From Gammaproteobacteria bacterium (GTDB lineage Bacteria > Pseudomonadota > Gammaproteobacteria > UBA4575): a stretch of 64,000 nucleotides of DNA. The position numbers and the translations under genes were made by a program. Positions 26,879-35,293 of this stretch are shown in pieces. How positions within the stretch are numbered: position 1 is the stretch's first letter; each line of letters begins with the position of its first letter. The DNA lies in contig JANQOB010000018.1 in assembly GCA_028279275.1 (NCBI GenBank), positions 1-64,000 of the forward strand, given 5' to 3'. Under the pieces are notes generated by a model that was given only the letters and a program-made list of their open reading frames with translations, ran no database searches and had not been told where the DNA came from.

Positions 26879-27011
26879 ATTCTTGGTGCGTAGTATGTTG
26901 ATAGATTATTGGACTTATTATTCTAAGTTTAGTGCTTTAAAATTATGGTTAGTTCCAAATAAAAATGATGAAATTTAGGAAATGTTATTTCCCAGCTAAT
27001 CTATTGAGCAA

Positions 27012-27048
27012 TAAAAAGCCCGTAGTGATGAAAACATCACTACGGGCT
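27012..27048 (-). terminator. Strong terminator after the 46-aa gene
   Basis: 14-bp perfect stem AGCCCGTAGTGATG/CATCACTACGGGCT (27017-27048) with an AAAA loop and TTTTT on the minus-strand side. One of the longest hairpins in the window; it lies 36 bases after the stop at 27085. Confidence 0.9.
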
Positions 27049-27084
27049 TGAACTATCCGTGTATGTAGTTTCTTCCTTTGAAAT

Positions 27085-27225
27085 TTAGAATAGTGTAATT
27101 GTTGCCCAAAAAACGATGGACAAAAATGCAACTAATCCTGCAGTTTCTATCCAGAGTGAAACAGTTGAATTATCAATTGAACTGTATATTGCACTCATGT
27201 GATTTTTGTTTTTAATGTCTTCCAT
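27085..27225 (-). CDS. 46-aa single-pass membrane peptide
   Basis: A short frame beginning MEDIKNKNHMSAIY and ending in ATITLF. Residues 23-46 form one hydrophobic helix ('LWIETAGLVAFLSIVFWATI' is the core). I chose the second of two in-frame ATGs because TGAGG lies eight bases before it while it almost touches the first. A long terminator follows. The size, single helix and expression signals recall small accessory subunits of respiratory oxidases (CydX or CcoQ kinds), but there is no sequence match I can name and no oxidase gene beside it. Confidence 0.65.
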   Translation of the reverse strand: MEDIKNKNHMSAIYSSIDNSTVSLWIETAGLVAFLSIVFWATITLF

Positions 27226-27383
27226 GTTCATTACCTCAAAATATGTTTAAAACTTTAATGAGGTAATGATAGTTGATGTATTAGAGTTTTATAATATACC
27301 AATATAGATAAATTCTTAAAAATCCCGTAAGTACATGTTTTGTAGTGATATTATATTCTAGATGCGGATAAACGGTAGGTCTA

Positions 27384-27770
27384 TTAAGACGTATACATAG
27401 GACGGCCTTTATTAAGTCTGAGCCAACCCCTCAGCAAGCGGTAGGCCCACCAAACAAACAAAACTGCGAGCATAGGATAACCAATAGGAATACCGATCCA
27501 GATAAAAATTAAAAAACTCGCCAGACTAAACCACAGAAGTCCCCACCAAAAAGTTCTAATCTGCCAACGAAAGTGACTCTCTAAAATGGAGCCAGTCACT
27601 TCGCTTTTTTTGAAATAATTTATAATTACGCCTATTACAGGTGTAAACCCTACAAAAGCAATGGCCTGTAAAAGATACACAAGCGTAGTGATGTCTTTTA
27701 AATTTTCATAATTCTTAATTCCCGTGCTTAGTATTTGAGAATGTTCGGCTTTAGTTTCATTTTCTGTCAT
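27384..27770 (-). CDS. DUF4870-like membrane protein
   Basis: 128 aa, with three hydrophobic segments (about residues 29-50, 73-92 and 96-112) and the pattern 'ESHFRWQIRTFWWGLLW' between the first two, which is characteristic of the DUF4870/TIGR-like small transmembrane proteins of proteobacteria. Function unknown. It lies 20 bases downstream of the uracil-DNA glycosylase gene on the same strand. Confidence 0.75.
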   Translation of the reverse strand: MTENETKAEHSQILSTGIKNYENLKDITTLVYLLQAIAFVGFTPVIGVIINYFKKSEVTGSILESHFRWQIRTFWWGLLWFSLASFLIFIWIGIPIGYPMLAVLFVWWAYRLLRGWLRLNKGRPMYTS

Positions 27771-27790
27771 ATCTAACTCCTAAAACAAAG

Positions 27791-28384
27791 CTACTCTTTC
27801 AAAGCCACACGTAAGTGCTTTCGCAACTGAGGAATAGTTTTTTGTTCAAACCAAGCGTTTTTCTTCAGCCACAATGTATTTCTGGGGGAAGGATGTGGTA
27901 ATGGAAAATAGTCAGGCATATATTGCTTCCAGTTCATTACAGTTTCTGTAACGCTAACGCTTTTAGAGTCACTTAAATAATAATTTTGTGCATACTGGCC
28001 AATAAGTAATGTTATCTTTATATTTGGCAAATGTGTCAATAACTTTTTATGCCACATAGGTGCACATTCCTCACGCGGTGGCAAATCACCCGACGACCCT
28101 TTACCAGGATAACAAAACCCCATAGGAATAATGGCGACCTTGGCTGGATCATAGAATGTTTGCTCGTCAACCTTCATCCATTCGCGCAAGCGTCTACCAC
28201 TAGGGTCATTCCATGGTATTCCAGATTCATGCACCTTCACCCCTGGTGCTTGACCTACAATAAGAATTTTAGCGCTACGTTTAGCCCGTAAAACTGGATT
28301 TGGCCCTAATGGCAGCTCAGTTTCACAGATACGACATGCTCTGACTTCATTAAGTAAATGATCTAACTTTGTGACACGCCCCAT
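27791..28384 (-). CDS. Uracil-DNA glycosylase superfamily protein
   Basis: About 197 aa, DNA-repair fold. Motif 1 'LIVGQAPGVKVHESGIPWND' holds the water-activating and pocket residues, and the C-terminal 'PLPHPSPRNTLW' is the motif-2 His-Pro-Ser loop that inserts into DNA. Two early cysteines ('CRICE') plus later Cys in 'GFCYPG' and 'REECAP' could bind an Fe-S cluster as in family-4 enzymes, but the spacing is unusual, so the subfamily is open. I prefer the ATG at 28384, which starts 16 bases after the upstream stop; a GTG at 28432 would overlap that gene. Confidence 0.85.
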   Translation of the reverse strand: MGRVTKLDHLLNEVRACRICETELPLGPNPVLRAKRSAKILIVGQAPGVKVHESGIPWNDPSGRRLREWMKVDEQTFYDPAKVAIIPMGFCYPGKGSSGDLPPREECAPMWHKKLLTHLPNIKITLLIGQYAQNYYLSDSKSVSVTETVMNWKQYMPDYFPLPHPSPRNTLWLKKNAWFEQKTIPQLRKHLRVALKE

Positions 28385-28400
28385 CTTGTATTTCGAATTT

Positions 28401-28856
28401 TTATGATTTTCTACGCTTCGTTTTCTTGGCACGTATTTGATACGTACTGATTACTTGCATAATTTTTGAATAGGGGAATTTTTCGATACTGCCATATTGA
28501 TTTTCAGCCTTTTTGACGACTGTATCAATATCTAACACTATCTCATTTTTTGTATTCTCAAGCTCTGTTTGCAGACCAAGCAAACCACCATTTTGTATTT
28601 TAATTTCTTGAGCATGGCCTAATTGATTTATATCAATACGATGCAAGGCAAAACGAGCATTTTCATGTAAAGTTTGAAGTAATCTGTCACAGCGTTTAAG
28701 TGCGCTTTCTGATTTACAAGCAACTCCCTCTCGATCCGCTAAATTAAAGCGTTGTGATCGATTACAGTTACATACGCGAGAGTTAATCGCTTTTTCAAAT
28801 ACACAACGTTGCGGATTTATATTGTTATAAGTGTTTCTATACTGACGCTCATCCAC
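28401..28856 (-). CDS. Unknown cysteine-containing protein, 151 aa
   Basis: Cytoplasmic, unrecognised. The N-terminal half has five cysteines spaced C-x11-C-x-C-x16-C-x7-C (residues 18-56, around 'CVFEKAINSRVCNCNRSQRF'), possibly a metal or Fe-S site. The C-terminal half is charged and helical and ends in a basic tail (KKTKRRKS). It lies between a 79-aa unknown and the uracil-DNA glycosylase gene; the basic tail and location hint at nucleic-acid binding, which is speculation. Confidence 0.6.
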   Translation of the reverse strand: MDERQYRNTYNNINPQRCVFEKAINSRVCNCNRSQRFNLADREGVACKSESALKRCDRLLQTLHENARFALHRIDINQLGHAQEIKIQNGGLLGLQTELENTKNEIVLDIDTVVKKAENQYGSIEKFPYSKIMQVISTYQIRAKKTKRRKS

Positions 28857-28881
28857 AATTTATAACCATGAATACTGCAAA

Positions 28882-29121
28882 TTATTTTTCCCATTCACGT
28901 AGAATAGGAGCATCACGTGGTGTGCTTAGACGTTGCTCGGCTTCAAACTCTGTTTTCGCAAATATCATTTTTAAAGTGGTGCGGCTATCGATTTCAACTT
29001 CAGGTCGCTTTTCACGAATATATTTTTTTGCAGATTTAAATGCATCATACTGATCAATAAGTTCAAGACTTTTAATTGCACCTGCAGAACCAGAAGTGAT
29101 TTTATATATAAAGTACGGCAT
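28882..29121 (-). CDS. Small conserved-looking protein, 79 aa
   Basis: 79 aa, soluble, starting MPYFIYKI and containing 'YDAFKSAKKYIREKRPEVE'. The first 20 residues resemble the start of small YCII/ferredoxin-like alpha-beta proteins but I cannot assign a family. It ends 25 bases before the 151-aa gene and is divergent from the Rieske gene. Probably cotranscribed with the two genes downstream. Confidence 0.6.
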   Translation of the reverse strand: MPYFIYKITSGSAGAIKSLELIDQYDAFKSAKKYIREKRPEVEIDSRTTLKMIFAKTEFEAEQRLSTPRDAPILREWEK

Positions 29122-29157
29122 GATTAGATTCGTTTACTTTTATTTAATTAATTGCAC

Positions 29158-29484
29158 ATGAATGACGAACCAACTTTTATTGACGTTTTGTCAATGGATA
29201 ACTTGCCTATCGGCGCAACAAAAAAAATTAATACAGAGATAGGTGATATCCTACTGGCTAATGTTAAGGGTAAGCTATATGCTGTTGATGATATGTGTAC
29301 ACACGAAGATTCGTCATTATCCCTGGGTTGTCTTAAAGATGAATTGATAAGTTGTACCTTACATGGAAGCCGCTTTAATGTGCGCACCGGCAAGCCAATG
29401 GAAGAACCTGCAACAGAAGCCCTGAATCGCTACCCTGTTCGTGTTGAGAACAACCGCATACAAGTCTGTCTAACACCTTTCTAA
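29158..29484 (+). CDS. Rieske-type [2Fe-2S] ferredoxin
   Basis: 108 aa. The Rieske cluster motif is complete: Cys-x-His in 'CTHEDSSLSLG' (about residues 41-43) and Cys-x-x-His in 'SCTLHGSRF' (about 60-63), with the conserved 'GxRFxxxTGKP' strand after it. It resembles the stand-alone Rieske ferredoxins of dioxygenase and nitrite-reductase (NirD-like) systems, and would carry electrons to an oxygenase or reductase. I start at the ATG because the TTG six bases upstream lacks support. A candidate partner reductase lies at 30449, and an AlkB-like oxygenase 9 kb away. Confidence 0.9.
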   Translation: MNDEPTFIDVLSMDNLPIGATKKINTEIGDILLANVKGKLYAVDDMCTHEDSSLSLGCLKDELISCTLHGSRFNVRTGKPMEEPATEALNRYPVRVENNRIQVCLTPF

Positions 29485-29668
29485 ATAAACCATCTCTTTT
29501 GCTTAATCTTAAAATATGGGGTCAAGATTGAAATAATTCAAGATTAACCTTGAAAAATTTACCTTTATTGTAGACAAGAAATTACGCTAAGCTCTTGTAA
29601 GCTAAGGCACTAATTTGATTTTTTGCAGTCTTAATAAGCAACTAGCTTAAACAAGGTAAGGGTTAATA

Positions 29669-30307
29669 ATGGAAGAATATTCAACACTGGTACAAACCAT
29701 TGCTCTCACCATGGGTGTAGCCTGGGCAAGTGGTATCAATTTATATGGCACATTGCTCGCACTCGGTATTATGTCGAACACTGGCTACGTGGACTTGCCG
29801 GCAGACCTGCAAATCATTGGTGACCCCTTGGTAATTGCGGCAGCGGCCTTGATGTATGGTGTTGAATTTTTTGCTGACAAAGTTCCTGGTGTCGATACAG
29901 GCTGGGATACCTTACATACTTTTGTGCGCATTCCCGCAGGGGCATTACTTGCTGCCGGAGCTATAGGTGATGTAGCACCTGCTGCGGAATTAGCGGCAGC
30001 TATAGTGGGTGGAAGCATTGCTGCTGGGACTCATTTTACTAAGGCAGGTAGTCGCGTGATGATTAATACTTCACCCGAACCTGTATCCAATTGGACTGCT
30101 TCATTGCTAGAGGACATTGCTGTGTTTGCGGGAATATGGGCTGCGATTGAGCATCCATACATTTTCATTGCATTACTTGTAGCTTTTATCTTATTAATAG
30201 TTTGGTTACTACCAAAACTCTGGCGTGGTATTAAGCGCATCATTCAGTTTTTTGTAGATCGTTTTAATGGTAAACCACCTGAATCAAACATGCCTGTAAG
30301 TAAGTAA
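29669..30307 (+). CDS. DUF4126 membrane protein
   Basis: 212 aa, hydrophobic, with about five membrane segments. The DUF4126 signature is visible: 'ASGINLYGTLLALGIM' near the N-terminus, 'VEFFADKVPGVDTGWDTLHTF' and 'GSIAAGTHFTKAGSRVMINTSPEPVSN' in the centre (segment quoted in part). Function unknown. It has a clear ribosome site (TAAGGG) about 13 bases upstream and stands between the Rieske and reductase genes. Confidence 0.85.
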   Translation: MEEYSTLVQTIALTMGVAWASGINLYGTLLALGIMSNTGYVDLPADLQIIGDPLVIAAAALMYGVEFFADKVPGVDTGWDTLHTFVRIPAGALLAAGAIGDVAPAAELAAAIVGGSIAAGTHFTKAGSRVMINTSPEPVSNWTASLLEDIAVFAGIWAAIEHPYIFIALLVAFILLIVWLLPKLWRGIKRIIQFFVDRFNGKPPESNMPVSK

Positions 30308-30448
30308 TTTATTTTCATATCACGCTTTAGTACAGCACGCATCAAGCAAAATTGTCTTATATCTATGCATGAATAGTTGCTTTTTAGTAACTGCAGCACT
30401 ATGTTGCCTGATCCTGTTTTAACACTATGATTTTTAAAGCTGACTCGT

Positions 30449-31192
30449 ATGAGTAATTGGGTAGAAGGAAAAGTAATCGAGAATAAGCATTGGACTGAAC
30501 TGCTATATTCCCTACGTATCGAAGCCGAGATTGAGCCATTTATTGCAGGTCAGTACGGAAGACTTGGTTTACAAATAGATGACCAAATTGTTGGTCGGCC
30601 TTACTCATTTGTAAATGCTCCGCATGAATCACTTTTAGAGTTTTATTCAATCACAGTCTCTGAAGGACCTTTGTCTCCTAGATTGGCCGAGCTTCGTGTA
30701 GGTGATTCTATTTACATCGACAAACGCCCCAATGGTTTTTTTACTCTAAACGAGGTGCCTGATGGGCGTGATATGTGGATGCTAGCAACAGGTACAGCAC
30801 TTGGTCCTTTTTTATCCATTCTAAAATCTAAAGAAGTTTGGCAACGTTTTGAAAACATTGTTCTAGTACACGCGGTACGTTTTGCAAAAGAACTAACATA
30901 TCAGGATACAATTGCATCTATAGAGAGCGAATTTAAACAGCACTTTAAAATGATCCCGTTTGTAAGCAGAGAAGATACGGATTTTGCATTACCTGGTCGT
31001 ATACCTGCCGCAATACAAAATGGAAGTTTAGAAGAAAGGGTCAATTTGCAAATATCACCCGAGTCGTCACAAGTAATGATGTGCGGTAATCCTGATATGC
31101 TAACGGATACGCGCAATGCACTTGTTGAAAAAGGTTTGAAGAAAAACTTACGTAGATCACCTGGACAAATCACAACCGAAAGTTATTGGTAA
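30449..31192 (+). CDS. fpr: Ferredoxin/flavodoxin-NADP(+) reductase
   Basis: 247-aa FAD enzyme that exchanges electrons between NADPH and ferredoxin or flavodoxin. FAD-binding 'VGRPYSFVNAP' (residues 50-60), NADP-binding 'LATGTALGPFLSIL' and 'VMMCGNPDMLTDT', and the C-terminal aromatic 'ESYW' that stacks on the flavin are all present and at the expected places for the bacterial Fpr subclass. It may reduce the Rieske protein at 29158 (inference from proximity). Confidence 0.93.
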   Translation: MSNWVEGKVIENKHWTELLYSLRIEAEIEPFIAGQYGRLGLQIDDQIVGRPYSFVNAPHESLLEFYSITVSEGPLSPRLAELRVGDSIYIDKRPNGFFTLNEVPDGRDMWMLATGTALGPFLSILKSKEVWQRFENIVLVHAVRFAKELTYQDTIASIESEFKQHFKMIPFVSREDTDFALPGRIPAAIQNGSLEERVNLQISPESSQVMMCGNPDMLTDTRNALVEKGLKKNLRRSPGQITTESYW

Positions 31193-31267
31193 GCATAGGA
31201 GAATGCGAATAAAAGTTGCAATAGGGAGGTTGCATCAGATTGTAATTAATTAGTTAAAATTCTAAAT

Positions 31268-31807
31268 TTAATCAATCACCTTTTGTAATAAAGCTTGGTA
31301 TGACTTTTTGATATTTTTACCAAACAAAGGATCATCAACATTTTCTAACTCACTTTTTATTTCCGACCATTCTTTATCAGTAAGTGTTGAATCTATCACT
31401 GGATATACATAAGCTTCTTCAAGATTCATATGTTCAACTTGTTTATTGATATATTCTCTCAAATAACTACATAAGCGTTCCCTTTCTTGCGGAACACCAG
31501 ACAATGTATTTTGAAGCATCTCCAATAGCGTTTCTGTAAGAGCAGGCATTTCTTCATGTTCATGTATCAATTCAGTGAGCTCATCATATACTTCTTCATG
31601 ATGCTCAATGAAATATTTAAAAACAACGTTTTCTAGAGGGTGATGTATTAGGTCTGGATACTCTTTCATGTACCTTATCGCATCAAGCGTAAGCTCAAAA
31701 TCAGAATGACCGCAGTCTTTTAGTATCTGTAGTTGATTTTCAAGAAAATTTAATAATTTAAGAAAATTTTTATGATCTGTATGCAGCTTATCTAGAATTG
31801 GTTTCAT
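31268..31807 (-). CDS. Hemerythrin-like di-iron protein
   Basis: 179 aa, hemerythrin HHE cation-binding fold: 'KLHTDHKNF' (first His), 'IHHPLENVVFKYFIEHHEE' (His/Glu pair), 'IHEHEEM', and 'VEHMNLEEAYVYPVI' (the last His/Glu). These give the seven typical ligands. It may bind O2 or sense redox. I start at the ATG at 31807, which has GGAGG eight bases before it, not at the TTG 18 bases upstream. It follows the DUF302 gene by 31 bases and could be the last gene of the cco-fadL transcript. Confidence 0.88.
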   Translation of the reverse strand: MKPILDKLHTDHKNFLKLLNFLENQLQILKDCGHSDFELTLDAIRYMKEYPDLIHHPLENVVFKYFIEHHEEVYDELTELIHEHEEMPALTETLLEMLQNTLSGVPQERERLCSYLREYINKQVEHMNLEEAYVYPVIDSTLTDKEWSEIKSELENVDDPLFGKNIKKSYQALLQKVID

Positions 31808-31838
31808 TTCTACAACCTCCAACACTTAAAAAAGCTGT

Positions 31839-32252
31839 TCAAGCTTTTGCCTCTTCTAGCATCTTCTCAATTTTTACTTCCACTTCTTTAGCCGTTTCTT
31901 CAAGAATTTTGTTATGAGAAAGCGCAGATAATATTTTTTCTGGCTTAATAAAACCAATTTTTGTTGATGTGTGTTCGGTATACACTGAAATGCGACAAGG
32001 CAACGCCATATTTAATCGCATATCTGTTGATAAAACCTTGGCAGCTTCATGTGGATTACACACTTCAAATATTTTGCATTCCTCTTTAAATGCAACTCCC
32101 TTGCTTCGTAATGTACTACCCAAATTATGAATATGTAAAATACCGAAACCATTATTTTTTATAGCTTCTTCTAAGTCATTAACAACTTGATCAAAATTTT
32201 TATTTGATTCAACTATATAATACATATCTAAATTTTCATTACTTATATCCAT
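31839..32252 (-). CDS. DUF302 protein
   Basis: 137 aa with the DUF302 pattern: 'NFDQVVNDLEEAIKNNGFGILHIHNLG', then 'CKIFEVCNPHEAAKVLSTDMRLNMALPCRISVY' (shown in part) which carries the conserved 'NP..A..ll..d...g..lPC.i.Vy' block. Members are often found beside respiratory or sulfur genes; function unknown. It begins one base after the FadL-type stop and precedes the hemerythrin gene. Confidence 0.88.
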   Translation of the reverse strand: MDISNENLDMYYIVESNKNFDQVVNDLEEAIKNNGFGILHIHNLGSTLRSKGVAFKEECKIFEVCNPHEAAKVLSTDMRLNMALPCRISVYTEHTSTKIGFIKPEKILSALSHNKILEETAKEVEVKIEKMLEEAKA

Positions 32253-32253
32253 T

Positions 32254-33612
32254 TTAAAATTCCTTTGACCAACTGAGGCCTAACTCGAACTGGTGCATGC
32301 CTATGCGAATTTCTTGTGTTGGATCAAAAGCATTCGCGCCTTTAACCGAGTTATGTAAAGCATGCATTGCTTCAAAATTGATTTCGCCCATATTCTTTGT
32401 ATCAATTGTAGCGCCAATCGTAATGTGATCTTCTATTACACCTGGGGCCAGAATATTGAAAAGCACCTGATCATCATCAATTGGGTTATCAGAATGACTA
32501 TAACCAAAGCGCACGGTGACATCCGGGTGAGTTTGCCATTGAAGTCCCAGTTTGATGATGTCGATATCATCCCAGCCAAAGCCACCCCCGTCATTTCCAC
32601 CTAGGCAGCTATCAAAATCAGTACCGCCCAACATAGCTGTCGGACAGGAATATAAATTTTGAACGTCGTTACTAATCGCATCTACATCTTCGTACCAAAT
32701 TTTTTGATAATCAGCGACAAAAGTTAATTTTTTCGTTAACTCAATTGCAATTCCCGCCCAAAGTGTTGGCGGAACATCAAAATCACCGTCTTCAGCAAAT
32801 AAATCAGAATAATCATCAAACTCATCCATATACATTTTTGTACGATAAGAAAAACCAAAGTCAGTTGTACCAATTACATCTTTAGCTAACAAACCAACTT
32901 GCACACCTCCCCCATAAGAATAGTCTTGACCATTATCGGTTAAACTATTAGGCATTATCATTCCGCCACTTTCTGCAAAAGTTTTTGTAAATTGTACAAA
33001 GGTATCTAAACCATTATTTCGAAATCCCTGCACAACGAATATAGGGCTCACGCCTACAGAAAAGTTTTCAGAAAATTTATGCGCATAAGAAAAATTAAAA
33101 AATATTTGGAACAGATCCACACCAGCCGTACCCGCACCAAATGTACCTGGGAATGTAGAAGCCACCCCTCCCATTCCTGTTGGATCAAATGAAGCACTCC
33201 CGCTGTCATAGGATGTATTTAAACCTCCATTACCATAAACAGATAATCCAATTGCATCCTTATCTGTAAGCATGTAGTTGATACCGAAACTTGGGATTAA
33301 AAATGATGCGTCTCCACTATCATCTGAATCGGGTCCGATAGTGAATGCCCCGCCATTTCCATTGGCAAGGCTTGTTCCTGCCGAATAACCTCGATCAGGT
33401 CGAAACAAAACTGCGCCGATATCAAAACGATTTCCTACAAAAGCCATACCCGCAGGATTTGTAGCACTTGCCATGGCATCTTGTGGAAAAGCAACACCTG
33501 CACCGGCAAGAGATCTATTTTTTACACCAATACCATGCGCAAAATATCCATTCGTTGCATCAGCTATGATGGGTAAAAATAGAAAAATTATTACAACGCC
33601 GTTTTTTTTCAT
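32254..33612 (-). CDS. FadL/TodX/OmpP1-family outer-membrane porin for hydrophobic compounds
   Basis: 452-aa outer-membrane beta-barrel with a signal peptide (ending IADA). The mature start 'TNGYFAHGIGVKNRSLAGAGVA' followed by 'DAMASATNPAGMAF' is the FadL/TodX hatch signature with the NPA motif, and the last residues 'FELGLSWSKEF' end in Phe. Family members import long-chain fatty acids or aromatic and aliphatic hydrocarbons across the outer membrane. It starts 31 bases after ccoP and is followed immediately by DUF302, so it may be transcribed with the cbb3 oxidase. Confidence 0.92.
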   Translation of the reverse strand: MKKNGVVIIFLFLPIIADATNGYFAHGIGVKNRSLAGAGVAFPQDAMASATNPAGMAFVGNRFDIGAVLFRPDRGYSAGTSLANGNGGAFTIGPDSDDSGDASFLIPSFGINYMLTDKDAIGLSVYGNGGLNTSYDSGSASFDPTGMGGVASTFPGTFGAGTAGVDLFQIFFNFSYAHKFSENFSVGVSPIFVVQGFRNNGLDTFVQFTKTFAESGGMIMPNSLTDNGQDYSYGGGVQVGLLAKDVIGTTDFGFSYRTKMYMDEFDDYSDLFAEDGDFDVPPTLWAGIAIELTKKLTFVADYQKIWYEDVDAISNDVQNLYSCPTAMLGGTDFDSCLGGNDGGGFGWDDIDIIKLGLQWQTHPDVTVRFGYSHSDNPIDDDQVLFNILAPGVIEDHITIGATIDTKNMGEINFEAMHALHNSVKGANAFDPTQEIRIGMHQFELGLSWSKEF

Positions 33613-33643
33613 ATTCCTTATGCTCTTAAATTAAGTTACAGGG

Positions 33644-34531
33644 TTATTGTTCAACAACTGGCATTAGAAGTGCAGTAAGCATACGAATTTGTATTTCGTC
33701 TAGTCGCTTATCAAATGAAGGCATCACTCCTTCACGACCATATGCGATGGTTTGAATTAGTGCGTCATCAGAATCACCGTATAACCAAATATCATCAGTT
33801 AAATTTGGTGCGCCTAGAACAGGGTTACCTTCTCCTTGCAAGCCATGACATGCAGCACAATTCTGTTGAAAAATTTCTTTACCTTGATCGTTGGTATGAT
33901 CATTACTTGATAACGCTTTTACATAATTTATTACCTCTGACACACCCTCATCTCCAATAGCATCTTTCCAACCAACCATTATTGCTCGTCGACCATGTTT
34001 GATTGATTGCCAAATCGCTTCTTCACTGCTCCCCCATTGCCAATCGCTATCTTTTAAATTAGGGAACATCGATGCTTGACCTTTTCCATTGACTCCATGA
34101 CATGCAGCGCAATTTTGTTCAAAAATTCTTTGTGCAGATTCCATAATCACATGGTTGGCCTGTAACTCAGATATTGTTCGGTTGAGAACATAATTTCGTT
34201 TGGGTGAAAAACTTTTCTGATAATGGCTCATGCTGTGATCGAGTCTGCCATGCTGGGACCATTTTAAAGTTCCACTAAAAGATCCTAGACCAGGATATAA
34301 AATTAAATAAACAACCGTTAAAACTAGAGCAATTAACGTCAACCAAAACCACCACATAGGAGCTGGATGCGCATCCTCAGAAAGTGTTTCATCCCAAATT
34401 GGAGATTCTTCTTGCTTTTGTTTGTTAGCTAAAAAGTAAATGCTATACACCAACCAAACAAACCCCATCAAACTAACGATGGTTAGCACCATAATCCATC
34501 CGGCCCAGAAATCTGTCGGCATATCAGCCAT
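33644..34531 (-). CDS. ccoP: cbb3-type cytochrome c oxidase subunit III (di-heme cytochrome)
   Basis: 295 aa. N-terminal membrane segments (about residues 12-32 and 57-80), then two c-type heme domains: CxxCH in 'NCAACHGVNGKG' and 'NCAACHGLQGEG'. Methionine ligands are likely in 'GGMP'-type loops ('ASMFPNL' and 'GREGVMPSFD'). It passes electrons from periplasmic cytochromes to CcoO/CcoN. The start overlaps the ccoQ stop by eight bases, showing tight coupling. Confidence 0.96.
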   Translation of the reverse strand: MADMPTDFWAGWIMVLTIVSLMGFVWLVYSIYFLANKQKQEESPIWDETLSEDAHPAPMWWFWLTLIALVLTVVYLILYPGLGSFSGTLKWSQHGRLDHSMSHYQKSFSPKRNYVLNRTISELQANHVIMESAQRIFEQNCAACHGVNGKGQASMFPNLKDSDWQWGSSEEAIWQSIKHGRRAIMVGWKDAIGDEGVSEVINYVKALSSNDHTNDQGKEIFQQNCAACHGLQGEGNPVLGAPNLTDDIWLYGDSDDALIQTIAYGREGVMPSFDKRLDEIQIRMLTALLMPVVEQ

Positions 34532-34667
34532 CGATATCCTCGTCTTCTAATGGTATACGCGCAGCCTCGCTTGTAGATTTATCCGAAGATTTCATTGACA
34601 CCCAAATTACTACACCAATCATGAATGCCATCACGAGCATGTCACCGATAAAAATAAAATAAGCCAT
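34524..34667 (-). CDS. ccoQ: cbb3-type oxidase small subunit CcoQ
   Basis: 47 aa, one membrane helix ('LVMAFMIGVVIWVSM', residues 11-25) then a charged cytoplasmic tail ending EDEDIDG. Position between ccoO and ccoP, size and layout are those of CcoQ, which stabilises the oxidase. It overlaps the ccoO stop by one base (TAATG) and ccoP start by eight bases. The gene is short and easily missed. Confidence 0.9.
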   Translation of the reverse strand: MAYFIFIGDMLVMAFMIGVVIWVSMKSSDKSTSEAARIPLEDEDIDG

Positions 34668-35293
34668 TATGATTCTTCTCCTGAGTATGCCGTACCCAAT
34701 ACCTGTAAATAGGCAATGAGTGCATCCATTTCAGTAAACCCTTCCAGCTTGGAACTCGAAGATGCAATTTCTTCATCTGTGTAGGGATGACCAAGCATTT
34801 GTAGTACACGAAGTTTCTTTTCAATATCCTGATCTTGATTCGCCAAACGATCGGCCAACCATGGGTATGCAGGCATGATAGAGTTAGGCACAACTGCACG
34901 TGGATTGATTAAATGCATACGGTGCCAATCATCCGAATATTTACCACCAATTCTATGTAAGTCCGGACCGGTCCTTTTTGAACCCCATAAAAATGGGCGA
35001 TCGTACACAAACTCTCCAGCACGTGAAAAAGCACCATATCGTTGTACTTCAGCAACTAGTGGACGAATTTGTTGTGAATGGCATGTGCTGCAAGCTTCTC
35101 TTATATATATATCTCGCCCAACTAATTCGAGCGGTTGATACACTTTTGTATTCTCAGTGGCCGTTTGTAAAGATTCTTGGAACAGGCTAGGCAGTACCTG
35201 AACCAATCCGCCAATAGCGGAAACAAATAAAATTCCAAATACTAGTAAACCAATATTCTTTTCAAGTATTTGATGGAGTTGATAAGCATTCAT
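34667..35293 (-). CDS. ccoO: cbb3-type oxidase subunit II (mono-heme cytochrome)
   Basis: 208 aa. One N-terminal membrane helix (residues 14-36) and a heme c domain with '[13 protein letters not shown]' (about residues 62-74). The downstream '[23 protein letters not shown]' supplies the Met axial ligand. It links CcoP to CcoN. It overlaps ccoN by four bases and ccoQ by one. Confidence 0.96.
   Translation of the reverse strand: MNAYQLHQILEKNIGLLVFGILFVSAIGGLVQVLPSLFQESLQTATENTKVYQPLELVGRDIYIREACSTCHSQQIRPLVAEVQRYGAFSRAGEFVYDRPFLWGSKRTGPDLHRIGGKYSDDWHRMHLINPRAVVPNSIMPAYPWLADRLANQDQDIEKKLRVLQMLGHPYTDEEIASSSSKLEGFTEMDALIAYLQVLGTAYSGEES

Larger units (their letters stand above)
26879..27383. other. 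Intergenic region holding a 46-codon gene and its terminator
   Basis: 505 bases between the lipase gene and the DUF4870-like gene. It contains the small membrane-peptide gene at 27085-27225 and its terminator at 27012-27048, described separately. The remaining bases (26879-27011 and 27226-27383) are AT-rich and I see nothing else in them. Confidence 0.5.

Noticed and set aside
29528..29541. TTGAA-ATAA-TTCAA palindrome before the DUF4126 gene
   Set aside because: Correct 5-4-5 size but not an FNR core, AT-rich and with no neighbour that supports regulation.
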